Source: Diphasiastrum complanatum (taxonomy: Eukaryota; Streptophyta; Lycopodiopsida; Lycopodiales; Lycopodiaceae). Taken from it: 64,000 nt of DNA. Position numbers and translations under genes: made by a program. Positions within the stretch are counted from its first letter, which is position 1, and the number at the start of each line of letters is the position of its first letter. This document shows, one piece after another, positions 25,906 through 38,267 of this stretch. The DNA lies in NCBI GenBank assembly GCA_029204225.1, contig CM055111.1:41292815-41356814 (forward strand), written 5' to 3'. Under the pieces are notes generated by a model. The model was not told the origin of the DNA and did no database searches. It saw nothing but the letters and a program-made list of their open reading frames with translations.

Positions 25906-25994
25906 AGCTCTTCTTTATGAAATCTATTTGGAAATGCAGTCGAGGCCCCCACTTTTTTCATTTTGGGGGTTTTCTTTTTTGTTGAAATATTTTT

Positions 25995-26440
25995 GCGTGG
26001 CAGTGCCACGCCCTGAAAAAATTGCAAAAAAGTTTGCCACGACATGGCAAAATTTCACTTGTTGGAAAAATTTGCCACGTGTGGCAAACTTCAGAATTTT
26101 TTTTAGAATTTTTGCCACACGTGGCAAACTTTGCCATGCGTGGCAAAATTTAACATTCTGTAAAAAAACTGCCACACATGGCACTACCACGCGTGGCAAT
26201 TTCCCAGATTTTTTAAGCGTGGTAGTGCCACGCGGATTTAAAATTTGAACCGCTTCGAGCCCCCTCCCCCCAAATCGGTTCGGAGGAGGAGCCGGTGATG
26301 AAAAACTTAGGCGGCGTGGCAGTGCCACACGTTCATTGCCACGCAGTTTGCTACGCAATTGCCACGGACATTGCCATGCGAGGGCCGTCGGGGCAAATCT
26401 GGTCCCCGTCTTATGTGTGTGGCAATGGGTGTGGCAATGG
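25995..26440. repeat. Right subterminal array of TGCCACGCGTGGCA-like palindromes
   Basis: About ten copies of the same motif family as the left end, for example TTGCCACGTGTGGCAA (about 26071), TTGCCACACGTGGCAA (about 26112) and TTGCCATGCGTGGCAA (about 26130), plus half-site pairs GCGTGGCAGTGCCACGC. Copies often sit in T-rich spacers. One isolated copy occurs inside the element near 23171. Confidence 0.8.
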
Positions 26441-26442
26441 GC

Positions 26443-26459
26443 CTATATTTGTAGTCGTG
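26443..26459 (-). repeat. CACTA right terminal inverted repeat
   Basis: Reverse complement reads CACGACTACAAATATAG, matching the left end. The adjacent TGT (26460-26462) is the target duplication. Confidence 0.75.
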
Positions 26460-26462
26460 TGT

Positions 26463-27065
26463 TGATCAAATCTTTACTGACACTTTGATGTGAATTGATC
26501 TTGAGGATCAAAAGGCTTTTCTAGGTCAATTGGAGTTTAGAAGCTGAGTGCAATCATATTTTATTTTATTCATTGAAGGAATTTATTTATTTGTTGAAGA
26601 AGTTGTGTACATTCAAACTAATATTGTTGCTTCTAGCCTAGATGGAAATTCTTCTTAAGTGATTGGATAATCTTCGTGTAGATGAGCATAGGTCCCCTTG
26701 TGATGAAAAAATCTCCTGGTGGCTTGAACAACGACTCCTTATGGATGGTATAGCTCCCCTTTGTGGATGAGCAAGACTGTGAACCTTTGTGTATACATTG
26801 TGAATCTTCAAATTTTCACTGGAGCTTGCTGAAAAGTGTCAACCTTAATCAAGAGTGATTTCAATGTGTTTTCAGAGCTTAGATGCAATCTATTGAGAGT
26901 ATATCGTATGTTGATTAGGGTTCTTCAAAATTCTATGTGCTAGGTAACTAGTTCCAAAGAGAGATAGTATTGTGAGGTTCTAAATCTTTGTGATTTTACT
27001 TTACCTTCATTTGTTGAGAGGATAGTGAGTTCTAAGTGCATTAGAAAAAAATCAAAAAGAAGGAT
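26463..27065 (+). other. copia leader remnant
   Basis: Non-coding. The part at 26820-27060 resembles the leader of copia-3 (12400-12677): TCTTTGTGATTTT, CATTTGTTGA and GCATTAGAA occur in the same order. No gag follows; the sequence changes character near 27080. Confidence 0.45.
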
Positions 27066-27722
27066 TATGTGAAGTTTTTAGCACGTGTGAACTTCACCAC
27101 ACACCCTACAGGATCTTACTGAGGTGTTGTGATTGCACAAGATTGATCAAAGAACAACATGCTTGAAAAATCTTAGGCATGAGCACAATGACATACATCT
27201 GATGAAAAAATCTAACTCTTTACTATGAGAAATGAATGTCAAAAATAATTCTAAAAAGAGGTTGCTCTCGGGTAGAGAGAGAAAATCAAGCATAGAAAAC
27301 TCAAGTAGAGAGAGAATGAGTCCAAAACACCAAAATCTCAATATTCACAATATGGCAAAACATGCCCAACTTTCCCTATCTCGAGTTTGGGGCCATGTCC
27401 ATGGTGAGTTCCACTAAATTTCATGTTGTACATAAAAGAAGTGTGAATTGAGCACATATCCTTCTAGTGTAGCTCGGATTTGAGCTAGATAGGTTCAATT
27501 TTGATGACATGCAGAAGTTTAGATAACATGCAAAGTCATATTGTATGCATGCAAGCCACATGCAATCAGTGCATGCAACATGCAAAGTAGTTTTTGTGAT
27601 CTACACATGTCTAGGTAGTTTTATGAGTTGACATGCAGTACATGCAACATACATGCATGTAGTTACACATGTGGCTCTCTGGTAGGTGAATTAGTTCAGT
27701 TAAGTGGACTTTCCATGCAACT
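27066..27722. repeat. Non-coding stretch with a CATGCA (RY-type) cluster
   Basis: No gene. Between about 27509 and 27665 the hexamer CATGCA or its complement TGCATG occurs about ten times, including CATGCATG-type double sites. The stretch lies just downstream (minus strand) of an RNase H fragment, so it may be part of that element's 3' LTR. Confidence 0.55.
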
Positions 27723-28481
27723 TCACTGTAGGTTTGACGTCATCTTCATAAAGACATTCTTGAGTAGAGGTTTGGTGAGAAGATCTGCAACACAATCTGA
27801 AGATGCAACATGTTCCAATGAGATCTCTCTCCCAATGACTTTTTCTCTTACAAAATGATGAGCCACTTCAATATGCTTGCTCCTTGCATGATAGACTGGA
27901 TTATTTGCAAGAGCCTGGGCAGAAATGTTATCATTCTTGATAATTGGAAGATCTTCATCTGCATAATACTTTAGCTCCAAAAGTAGCCTTTTGATCCATA
28001 AAACCTCCTTTGTTGTGGTTGTAAGAGATTTGTATTCAGCTTCACAAGATGATAAGAAAATAGTTGCCTTCTTCTTTGATAGCCAAGAAACCAAGTTCCC
28101 TCCAAGAAATATCGAGTAAGCACTTGTGGATTTCCTATCCAACCTGTCTCCTGTAAAATCTAAATCTGAGAAAGCAATCGAAGTCAGACCTTCTCCTTTG
28201 TAGAATAATCCATAATCCAAGGTAGAAGATATATACCTCAAAGCTCTTTTAGCCAACTTCCAATGATATAACTTTGGATCCTGCATGTGTTGACTTAGCT
28301 TATGCACACAAAGGCTTAGATCAGGCATAGTCACTGTTAACCAAATAAGTGAGCCAATAAGACTCCTATAAAGAGTGATGTCCACAAAGGATTTTTCATC
28401 ATCTTTTATAGGAACTTTTACAGTGTGCTCCATAGGTGTATCTATGCCTTTACAGTTTTCCATATGGAATTTTCTAAGCAT
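27723..28481 (-). pseudogene. copia RT tail and RNase H fragment (open, 252 codons)
   Basis: A continuous minus-strand open frame covers the end of copia reverse transcriptase and RNase H: LYRSLIGSLIWLTVTMPDLS, LAKRALRYISSTLDYGLFY, FSDLDFTGDRLDRKSTSAY, LSSCEAEYKSLT, DNISAQALANNPVYHARSKH and VADLLTKPLLKNVF. The D-E-D pattern of RNase H (SDLDF, CEAEY, NDNIS) is largely kept; the third site is N-D-N. Nothing upstream on the minus strand (above 28490) encodes the rest of the polyprotein, so this is a 5'-truncated piece. It is the longest undamaged copia frame in the window. Confidence 0.88.
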
Positions 28482-28489
28482 GGAAAGTG

Positions 28490-30390
28490 CATATCTACTT
28501 TGGCTTATAAATGCATGACCTTTTCAAAAATCTATTTCAAGGTTACACTAATGAACTTTGAAAAGTCAACTTTAAGTCTAATATAAAGTTGGCCTCAATT
28601 TGTCATATATAGAAATGTAGCAAATATGACTAAACTAGACATGGAGGAAGGGGCTCCCCCTAACCAAAGCAACTGCATCATGAAACCATCCTGTGGACTA
28701 CACCATAAAACATACCTAGTTATCCATAAAATAAAAGTAAAACAAAGATGTATAAAGTCTTACTATACAAAGTACCATAAAGCGAGCAATTTTTAGGACA
28801 CCTAGCTACCACCATCCCTCAACAAAACCACACGAGTTAGTTGCATGAGGAAGACATGTGTCATAACTGAGCATCAGTTGTTATCCATGTCCAAAACAAG
28901 ATTCACTACTTATTAGCTTAATTGCCATTACAAATAATACGTCCAATCTTTCCTATCATGCATTTCATAATTAACAATACATTATGCCCTTTAACAAAAC
29001 CGTATCAAGGTAGATGCCATATTGATCAGTATAAGAGCGAAAAGAATGTATTAAGTTCACATTAAAAAACCCCATGTAAGAAGCTATCTTTCAATACACA
29101 AATGAAAAGAAATGTGACTTTGGCCAAAGTGCAGGTACTAGGGCAGATCCATGCCTTACTAGCTCCAAAGACATCCCATGCAAAGCATTTGGGAGTCCAA
29201 GCACCTTACGGCTTGGGCAAATCCATGTCATTCAAGTATGTCAAAATCAAACTCCGAATACATCCATAGCTAACTCATAAAGGCTGCACTTAATCCTTGT
29301 AAATGTCAATATATGCAGTATAAGCATTTTGTAGGATCATAATACTAGAAATCCCATATGTAAGTGTGAACCATACTATAGCATGGGGTGAGATTACCTT
29401 CCATGTTTGTGTAGCTTTATAAAACTTCATACCTGAATGCGAGGAGAAGTCATTCCTTGCGAGCTAGCTTTCTATGTTTTGAGTAAAAAACATGCTTACA
29501 TACTACCGATTTCAAACCGAAAGCACTGTGTTAATGGTAGTGCCATCTCATTCCAGAGTCTTACAACGACATTATAATCAATCATACGTGACTCAGTGTC
29601 AAAAACAAGTACTAGTGTTTCCAATGTAAAAGAGTCACAACTTAACAATCCCATTGTTCGAATAAAAGCACATCTGAGAAACATTAGGTTGTTTGAGTCA
29701 TGCTTACGTTCAAAGCTATTAGTATACTCCCGGCTTCACCAAGCATCTTAAGGATATGTTTATAAATGACATAATGCATTCCGAGTATTGCAAGCAAATA
29801 CACATCAAGTATGCTATCTAAACCCAATAGCGATTTAGAGACAGATTGGAATCACGTTGGGTGGCCAACTTCAAGAAGTTCATCGTTGAGATAGAATGAC
29901 ATATCATACCTAGTATCATGTGCTATTCTATTTCAGAAAAACAACAAGGAAGGCATCACAATTCTGATGGCTTATTATTGAGATATCCGCATGTAGCAGC
30001 TTGCTACTATTACATATCAACCAATTAAGCAAACAAATAGCAATAGGAGCACGGCCCACTGGCCATTCTGAGATCCGTTGGCCAGTGGCCAATCATCCAA
30101 TGAGCGGCCAATCGCCCAATGCGCATGGGTCAAGATCATGTGTACGTTATTGATCAGAAGTATTTTGTGCTAGTTTGTTGTCAAGAGACAATAATCAATA
30201 TGAAAGGATGCATGTCGTACCTGTGAATAAGTTCACGACTTCACCTGAGACAATGCCTTCTTGAAAAAGCTTCCAACAAGTATTTGGAAGCTAGAAGACA
30301 ATACCAATCTATGATAATCACAACATCTTGTGAGTTTACTCACTACACAACATCAGTCATAAAGCCAAGCAATCAATAAGTTCTTACCTT
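28490..30390. other. No gene established; possible introns or exons of a minus-strand gene
   Basis: No recognised domain. On the minus strand several GTAAGY/GTATGA-like donor strings occur (for example near 29395, 29432 and 29704), and a short open stretch near 30216-30285 encodes PNTCWKLFQEGIVSGEVVNL. Frame continuity with the candidate first exon at 30392-30521 does not work as read. Positions 28530-28640 resemble 1150-1260. Confidence 0.3.
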
Positions 30391-30391
30391 T

Positions 30392-30521
30392 GATTGAAGT
30401 ATCCTTCCCATGACTACTCTTCCAATGGTTTTCACAGGTCTCCTTTCCTCCAAGCAGCAATGGTAGCAGTAGAGACGCAAGCAAGAGAGCAGGAAGAGTG
30501 AAATTTAGGGTTGTAGTCATC
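30392..30521 (-). CDS. Candidate first exon with signal peptide (unknown gene)
   Basis: On the minus strand an ATG at about 30521 opens a 43-codon stretch with a strong hydrophobic core (LPALLLASLLLPLLLGG) followed by KETCENHWKSSHGKD. It ends at a good splice donor (CAAAG/GTAAGA). That resembles an N-terminal secretion signal followed by a Cys-containing mature part. Against it, a TATAAAAT box lies only about 15 bases before the ATG, which would place transcription start inside the exon, and the next open stretch does not join in frame. It could be a decayed host gene or chance. No family is recognised. Confidence 0.25.
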
Positions 30522-30688
30522 TTCTATTTTATAGAAAAAACAATATCTCTTAGTGCACTGGTGTTTACAAATGCTCACGGTTAGATTGAATCCCTATAAT
30601 GTGCATAGATCATAGCCATTCTCAATGAAAAACAAGTTCCCCACCAAAGGAGGTTTTTAAAAAAAGAATCTTCTAAAGGGGTCATGAG

Positions 30689-31020
<332 letters not shown>

Positions 31021-31206
31021 ATCCGTTTTTTGAATTAGGATTAGGATTTGGGGATCTTAAATCATTGGGCCATGTGTGCCCTAGAAATGAAATGACCTGC
31101 ACTTGGCGGTTCAGCCGGTAGCCAGTTCTGCTAGCGTTTCTCTCTCCAAAAATTTCTAGAAAGAGAATGTCCTAGAACTGTCATCTTGTTTCTTAAAATC
31201 TAAGAG

Positions 31207-32395
31207 TGTCGGAAAGTGGTATGCAGAAGATAGGTCTAGCTCGAAAAGAAAACCTTTCGTGCATGGCGGACTAAACTATCTTCATCTTTCCAATGCATGA
31301 CTACGCCTACCAATTTCAAACAAGACAATAGTGTTAGAAATCATGTTTGAACTTATAGTAATTAACTTTGAAATCGTCAGTACTACAGTGATTACGTAGC
31401 CAAACAATTTAGCATTGAAGATTATCAGACCAATAATTAATCGTGAAGAAATACAAAAACGCATATAGTCTGAGACAAAACTGAATGCAATAAAGAATAG
31501 TATTGATTCAAAAACGAAACTGAAGTAAATGAGTACAATAAGTTGCGGATTGAAGCCGTCACTCTATGCTATCACTGAGCGGCTAAAACTGAAAGTCTGA
31601 ATTAATGCGCAATGCTGATGAGCAGTAGCGCAATAACAATATCTAAAACAACTCAAAGAAGTGAGCTAGAATGCTCAGGAGTGTTCAAGCTCGCATGCTT
31701 GAGAGAGAGAGAGAGCTAACTATTCAAACGCTTCTGATAATTCTGATTTTCAATGAATTAATCTGTATGAATATGAACAACTATCTATACTAAGAAACTA
31801 GGTCCTCAATTGCGATCGCTAGTTGGCTGGTGATCCGCTGGCATCCATTTGGTCCTTGTCATTGATTGTTGATAAGCGGTGAAATTGGCCGTAAACATTC
31901 TGTCTGCATAAATGAACCAAAACTGTAGCTCTACAGAAATGAACTAAAATAGCCATAGGCGACACTGTCGGATTTTTTGCAAAATGGTGAAAAAGCCGAA
32001 GGTGCCCTTAAATCTCATTCAGGGTTGCCCCGCACTTTGTCAGAGTCATTTCCTTAACATTTGAGGCTCTTTGGAAAAAGCAAAAAATTTGACACTGCAT
32101 ATTTGCACGAGATTCTTGATAGTTGAAAAATGCAAAAAATGCGACACTGCAGTTTTACATGAGATTTCTGTTAGGCGAAAAATGCGAAAAAGACGACATT
32201 GCATTTTTACACGAGATTTCTATCAGGCAAAAAATGCGACACTATTGTAGACTCTGTGTAATTCTGCAGACTGTGGAAAAAAACTTGTAATTCTACAGAC
32301 TGTGTAAACACACGGAAAAATCCGCAGAACTGGATAAACAATGGATGAAGGCTAAAACTTATTAGACGATTGGTAAGAAGAAGAATAATCCAACA
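31207..32395 (-). repeat. copia-7 3' LTR
   Basis: 1189 bp, TG...CA edges. The region at about 32085-32235 holds three imperfect tandem units (about 55 bp) built on GCGAAAAATGCGAAAAA plus ACACGAGATTTCT. The purine tract on the minus strand (TTAAGGGGGAG) adjoins its inner edge at 32396-32406. Confidence 0.9.
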
Positions 32396-32402
32396 CTCCC
32401 CC

Positions 32403-35400
32403 TTAATCTGAATCCTTGAATGCCTTGACCTTCAAACTTAGTTCTACACAGAATCTTCTATGTGACTCCAAACTTAATGCTTTAGTAAATACTTCTGCTC
32501 TCATATCTTGCGTTCTACAGTACTGCAATCTGACCTCTTCGTTGAGAACTTTCCTTCTGACAAAATGATACTTCACTTCAATGTGCTTACTCCTAGAATG
32601 AGATCTAGGGTTGGCTGATAAAGCGATGGCACTTTGATTATCAGAAAATAATGTCATCGAAGCATATTGATTTAGACCGATATCTGAGAGTAAGTTTCTC
32701 AACCCAATTGCTTCCTTTGTAGCTTGAGAGGCTGCGATATACTCTGATTCAGTGGAAGATAGAGCTATCGAAGATTGCTTGCAATTGTTCCAGGAAATTG
32801 GACCATTGTTGAGGAAGAATGTAAACTTGAAAGTAGATTTATGATTGTCTACACCTCATGCCCAACTCGCATCTGTATAACCACTGAGGAAATTGAGTTT
32901 GTCGTTGTCGACCGCTCCATAAGAAATGCGAAAGTCCATAGTAGCTCAAAGATATCTCATGACTCTGATAAGAGCCTTCCAATGTGTTATACCAGGATTA
33001 GTCATAAACTGATTAAGAGAGCTGACTGCAAAAGCTATGTCTGGCCTTGTACAGATCATGGCGTACATAAGAGATCCTATAATAGAATGGTAAGGATACT
33101 CATGCATCTGCTGCTTATCATGAATTGTTCGGGGACACTGGTCCTTTGAAAATTTGAGTCATGGTTTCATTGGTGAGAGAGCTAACTTGCAATTGATCAG
33201 ATTATATCTGACTAAAATGTTGTAGATGTAACTCTATTATGTAATGTAGATCAATTTATGTTTTCTGTCTCTATGGATTTGTATACCAAGGCAGAAATGA
33301 GCTTCGCCCAGATCGGTCATGTCGAATTCGAAATATAGCATTGTCTTCTTTTCTTTTATCAGATTGGTACTGTTGCTGAAAGGCAATGTATCATCCACAT
33401 ATAATGTAATAATGATAAAAGACTGCTGTACTGCTTTGAAGTAAACGTTTGAATCTGAAGAGCTAGGTGTATAGCCATGATCAATGAGAAAATTATTGAT
33501 TCTTTCAAACCATGCTCGAGCATATTGCTTCAAGCCATAAAGTGCCTTATGGAGTTTACAAACATGATTGTGCTTACCCTCGATAATATAACCTTCAGGT
33601 TGCACCATGCAAATGTCTTCTTCGTTAACTCCATTGAGATATGCTGTCTGTACATCCATTTGATGTATTTCCAAATCTGCTGCAATGACAAATGATAGCA
33701 AAAGTCGAATAGAACAATGCTAGACTGGACTGAAGGTCTTAGTATAATTGATGTTGTATACCGGAGAAAAACCTCTGGCTACTAGTCATGCCTTTCTTCT
33801 GTTGATGCTTTCATCTACGTTGTACTTGACTTTGAAAATCTATTTGCAATCAACTACGTTTTTGCTAGCAGGTAATTCGACAATTGTCCACATCTGGTTC
33901 TCGATAAGAGATGAATACTCTCTATCCATAGCTTCTTTTCAAAGATCTGAGTCAGGTTGACTGAGTGCCTCTTGGACAGACGTCGGTTCCTAAACAAGAT
34001 ATGCTGCAGACTTGTCAATATACCGGTTAGGTGGTCTGCTGGTCCTTGAAGATATTCTAGGTAATATAGGAAGTTGATCATTTCTATTATACTGTAGTTG
34101 CTGAACTGCAACATCATCATTTTCTGATCCACCGCTCATTCGTTCTTTGTCGGAAGTAGAAGATCTTGGACCTTCAATGGGAATAGTCGCCTACGGAACT
34201 GGAAAGTTCAAAGTGTCAGGAGAATCTGACAGGTCAGCTACATGGGAACTGTCCTTTCCTTTGAGGTCTTGAAACTGATCTTTGATGAAGATGACAGGTC
34301 GGCTACATGGGAACTGCCCTTTCCTTTGAGGTCTTGAAACTGATCTTCGATGAAGATGACATCCCGGCTAGTGAATATCTTTGACTAGATGGGATCGAAT
34401 AACTTGTAGGCTTGATCTGAAGTAGTGTAGCTGATGAAAACACACTTGATACTCTGGAAGTTGAGCTTCTTCCTGAGATCATGAGGTATATGCACAAAAG
34501 TAGTACATCCAAAAACTCGTAAGTTTGATAAAGAAGGTTTGGTACCTGTCCAAACTTCGAATGGTGTTTTGTCTGAGAGGCCTTTAGTAGAACATCTATT
34601 CTAAATTTAGGTTGTTGTTGAACAGCTGCAGCCCAGAAGGATTTCGGAAGTGTCGCATGTGATAACATGCACTTTGCCGATTCAACTAAGGTTTCGTTCT
34701 TTCTCTCAGCAAGACCATTTGATTGAGGCGAATAGGATGTGATGTATTGTTGCTCAATGCCATTGTTAAGGCAGTAGTCCTTAAATTTGTTGGAGATGTA
34801 TTCTCCCCCGTTATTTGACCTCAGTGCTTTGATTCGTTTGCCAATTTGATTCTCAACATGCTCTTTGAATTGTCTGAATTTGATGAAAGTCTCTGATTTA
34901 TGTTTAATGAAATAAATAGTTGTTCTTCTTGAGAATTTGTCAATAAAGGTAATGAAGTACTTTGCATCTAGCAATGAAGGAGTTTGCATAGGTCCATATA
35001 TATCTTTATGAACAACATCTAACAGATCTTTTGCTGCATGCATATAGGTTGATCTAAAAGGAAACCTAACTTGCTTTCCCAAAATGCAGCTATGACAGAC
35101 AGGGAGATCGACCTTACCAAAAGGATAGTCGAGATCAAAGACCATGGATTGTTTGGTCATGTTCAAAATAGATGCATGATTCACGTGTCCTAAGCAATGA
35201 TGCCATAATAATGCTTTATTTACTAGAACAGAGGTTTTCAAGGCTTGACTAGACTCAGAATAACGGTGTGCCAATCTATATAAGTAACCCTGCCTCTTGC
35301 CGAGTGCAAGGATCTTATCACTCCTATCAATATTATGCATTGATCAGATTTGAATTCTACCTTATGACCTAAATCTGTAATTATACTCACTAATAACAGA

Positions 35401-36485
35401 TTTGTAAAACATATAAAACCTTTGATAGTAATTTGAATTGATCATGCTGGAATCACAATCTTACAGTACCTTCACCTTTAATAGTGTGAGTACTATTGTC
35501 ACCAAGATGAACAGATTTCTTTGTGTTGTAAGGAGTGTAGGAGTTGAAGATCTCACGTTGACTGGTCATATGTTGAATTGCTCCAGAATCCAGAAACCGT
35601 GAATCATCCAAAAATGCGCTTTGATCTTTGACCATGAATGCGCCTTCGTCCACTTCGACCTGGGGAGATGATGAGACTGTGTTTGCTTGTTGATCAGGTT
35701 GCTTGGCTGCGTTCTTCGCTTGGAGAATTCAGCAATCCTTGATCTCATGGTTATTGCACTTGCAATACCTGCAAAACATCTTCTTCTTCGACTGTGGATT
35801 CAATTATTGTTCTTGACCTTGAGTTTGTTTCTGATTCGTTGTAGCCTTCTTGAGCTTTTCTGTTTCTGTCATTTTGAGCCTTTGTTGACAAATAGAGCCT
35901 AAGAGGAAGAAGTAGACAAAGTGTCTTGACTTCTTTTGTTGTCTTCTTGCAACAAAATAGTGATTACTCTAGTAAGAGTTAAATCTGAGTGTGTCAATAT
36001 GATCATCACCCAGTTCTCATATGTAGAGGGCAAGCTTGAAAGCAATGTCATAATTGCGTCTTGATCATCTATGACTGATCCGACAACAACCATCTGTTGC
36101 AAAAGATTCTTAAACTGGTTAATGTGACAAGAGAGAATCACCAGTAGACATTTTGAATGTGAAAAAATTCTTTTCGTAGATGTAACTTAGTAGTTACGTC
36201 CCTCACGTCATATAGTGAGCTCAAAATGTCCCAAATGTCTCTTGACATTTTAGCTTCAGCTACGTGTCCAATCTGTGTATTTGATATATTGAGGATAATA
36301 AGCGCAAAAGCTTTACTGTCCTTCAATTTCCACTTTGCGTCGCCGTCTTCAGGTTTTACTTCTGTACCTGTAACATCCCATAATTCGCTGGCGATTAACA
36401 AGGTCTTCATCTTAAATTTTCACAAATGATAATTGGATCCATTCAGCTTATCTGCGATAAGACCGACTTTACTTTGAGAATCCAT
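32403..36485 (-). pseudogene. copia-7 gag-pol polyprotein (broken)
   Basis: Minus-strand order: gag from ATG 36485 (MDSQSKVGLIADKLNGSNYH, then TGA in place of Trp, then open to about 35899); zinc knuckle CRYCKCNNHEIKDC near 35732-35775 (CX2CX4HX4C intact) followed by TGA; protease FLDSGAIQHMT near 35575-35607 with the catalytic Asp; pre-integrase and integrase open from 35340 to 34303 (HHCLGHVNHAS, CHSCILGKQ, HKDIYGPM). The second acidic motif reads RSNNGGEY, so its Asp is Asn, while GLAERKN keeps the Glu. Reverse transcriptase lies at 33701-33237 with MDVQTAYLNG and the catalytic LYVDDTL, and RNase H ends at 32403. Several frameshifts separate these parts. Confidence 0.9.
34228..34357 (-). 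repeat. 65-bp tandem duplication in copia-7
   Basis: Two near-identical 65-bp copies starting GACAGGTC at 34228 and 34293 lie in the segment between integrase and reverse transcriptase. They shift the reading frame (65 is not a multiple of 3). Confidence 0.85.
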
Positions 36486-36636
36486 CTGGAACTTAGTCTG
36501 TTGATTGTATCGATGATGCTAAGATGTGGTAATGCCAACAATAAGAAACCAATTCTCTGATATTGAAAGGTTGAAAAGAATTGAAGATTATGATATCAAT
36601 TTGACATCGCGAAAGAGATCAAGTATTAGAGCTTTC

Positions 36637-36733
36637 GCTCTGATATCATATTGGAATCAGATAAAGAAGTAGTGAAACAGCTCTGATACCATGTCGGTAT
36701 CAGATAAAGAGTAATGATTTCGCTCTGATACCA
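36637..36733 (-). promoter_or_regulatory. Triplicated tRNA-Met primer site of copia-7
   Basis: Plus-strand GCTCTGATAYCA occurs at 36637-36648, 36680-36691 and 36722-36733, about 42-43 bp apart. The last adjoins the LTR edge and is the functional position. The middle copy is followed by the LTR-like TGTCGG, so a piece of LTR edge plus primer site appears duplicated. Confidence 0.85.
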
Positions 36734-37880
36734 TGTCGGAAAGTGGTATGTAGAAGATAGGCCTGGCTCGAAAAGAAAACCTTCTGTGCATGGCGGAATA
36801 AACTATCTTCATCTTTCCAATGCATGACTATGCCTATCAATTTCAAACAAGACAATAGTGATAGAAATCACGTTTGAATTTATAGTAACTAACTTTGAAA
36901 TCTTCAGTACTACAGTGATTACGTAGCCAAATAGTTAGTATTGAAGATTATCAAACAAATAATTAATCGCGAAGAAATACAGAAACGCATACAGTCTGAG
37001 ACGAAACTGAACGTAATAAAGAATAGTATTGATTCAAAAACGAAACAGAAGTAATTGAGTACAATAAGTTGTGGATTGAAGCCATGTACTCTATGCTATC
37101 TCTGAGCGGCTAAAAATGAAAGTCTGAATTAATGCGCAATGCTGATGAGTAGTAGCACACTAGCAATCTCTAAAACAACTCAAAGAAGTGAGCTAGAATG
37201 CTCAGGAGTGTTCAAGCTCGCAGGCTTGAGAAAGAGAGCTAACTATTCAAACGCTTCTGATAATTTTGATTTTCAATGAATTAATTTGTATGAATATGAA
37301 TAGCTATTTATACTAAGAAATTAGGTCCTCAATTGCAATCGCCAGTTGGTTGGTGATCCGCTGGCATCCATCCGGTCCTTGTCATTGATTGCTGATAAGC
37401 GGTGAAATTGGCCGTAAACGTTCTGTCTGCATAAATGGACCAAAACCTCTGCAGAAATGAACTAAAACAGCCATAGGCGACACTGTCGACTTTTTCGCAA
37501 AATGGCGAAAAAGCCGAAGGTGCCTTTGAATTTCATTTAGGGTTTCTCCACACTTTGCCAGAGTCATTTCCTTAACATTTGAGGCTCTTTGGAAAAAGCA
37601 AAAAATGCAACACTGCATATTTGCACGAGATTCCTGACAAGCGAAAAATGCGAAAAATGCGACACTGCATTTTTACACGAGATGTCTGTCACGCGAAAAA
37701 TGCGAAAAAGGTGACACTCCATTTTTACACGAGATTTCTATCATGCGAAGAATGCGAGACTGTCGTAAACTCCGTGTAATTCTACAGACTGTGTAAACAC
37801 ACGGGAAAATCCACAGAACTGGACAATGGATGAAGATTAAAACCGAATAGATGATTGGTAAGAAGGAGAATAATCCAACA
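36734..37880 (-). repeat. copia-7 5' LTR
   Basis: 1147 bp, TG...CA edges, matching 31207-32395 with small indels. It carries the same GCGAAAAATGCGAAAAA tandem units at about 37598-37750. Confidence 0.9.
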
Positions 37881-37897
37881 AAGAGAGCGTGATAGAT

Positions 37898-37902
<5 letters not shown>

Positions 37903-37953
<51 letters not shown>

Positions 37954-38146
37954 CGTTGTTGGAGAGAGATTTATGACAAATTTATTAGATTAGTAGGGCG
38001 GTATGAGGTTGAGGGAAAACAGAGATGGTTGAGGGTAAAAAGAGAGATGATGAGTAACTTGTGAGAGGAGATGGCGAGGAGAGAGAGAGGAATGGTGAGT
38101 TAATTTTAAGAGAGAGAGCTCTAAGAGAAAGATGGTGAGCCTTTTC

Positions 38147-38197
<51 letters not shown>

Positions 38198-38233
38198 TGA
38201 GGCTTTTGAGAGAGAGAGAGAGAGAGAGTTTTT

Positions 38234-38264
<31 letters not shown>

Positions 38265-38267
38265 GGG
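37903..38267 (+). repeat. (GA)n arrays ending in T15 and G24 homopolymers
   Basis: (GA)n runs lie at 37903-37951, about 38150-38193 and about 38211-38228. They are followed by 15 T (38229-38243) and 24 G (38244-38267). The long minus-strand open frame across this block and the GC-rich flank is a low-complexity artefact. Confidence 0.95.

Larger units (their letters stand above)
31202..37885 (-). mobile_element. copia-7: complete-ended Ty1/copia element with AAGAG target duplication
   Basis: The 3' LTR (31207-32395) and 5' LTR (36734-37880) both begin TGTCGGAAAG and end ATCCAACA on the plus strand. They are flanked by AAGAG at 31202-31206 and 37881-37885. The orientation is minus, shown by the primer site, polypurine tract and polyprotein order. 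The total is about 6.67 kb between duplications. By eye the LTRs are roughly 93-95 percent alike with small indels, so the insertion is not recent. It is the only copia element here with both ends and a matching duplication. Confidence 0.92.

Noticed and set aside
33477-33960. Plus-strand frames of 60-70 codons opposite copia-7
   Set aside because: They are antisense shadows of the copia-7 reverse transcriptase and integrase.
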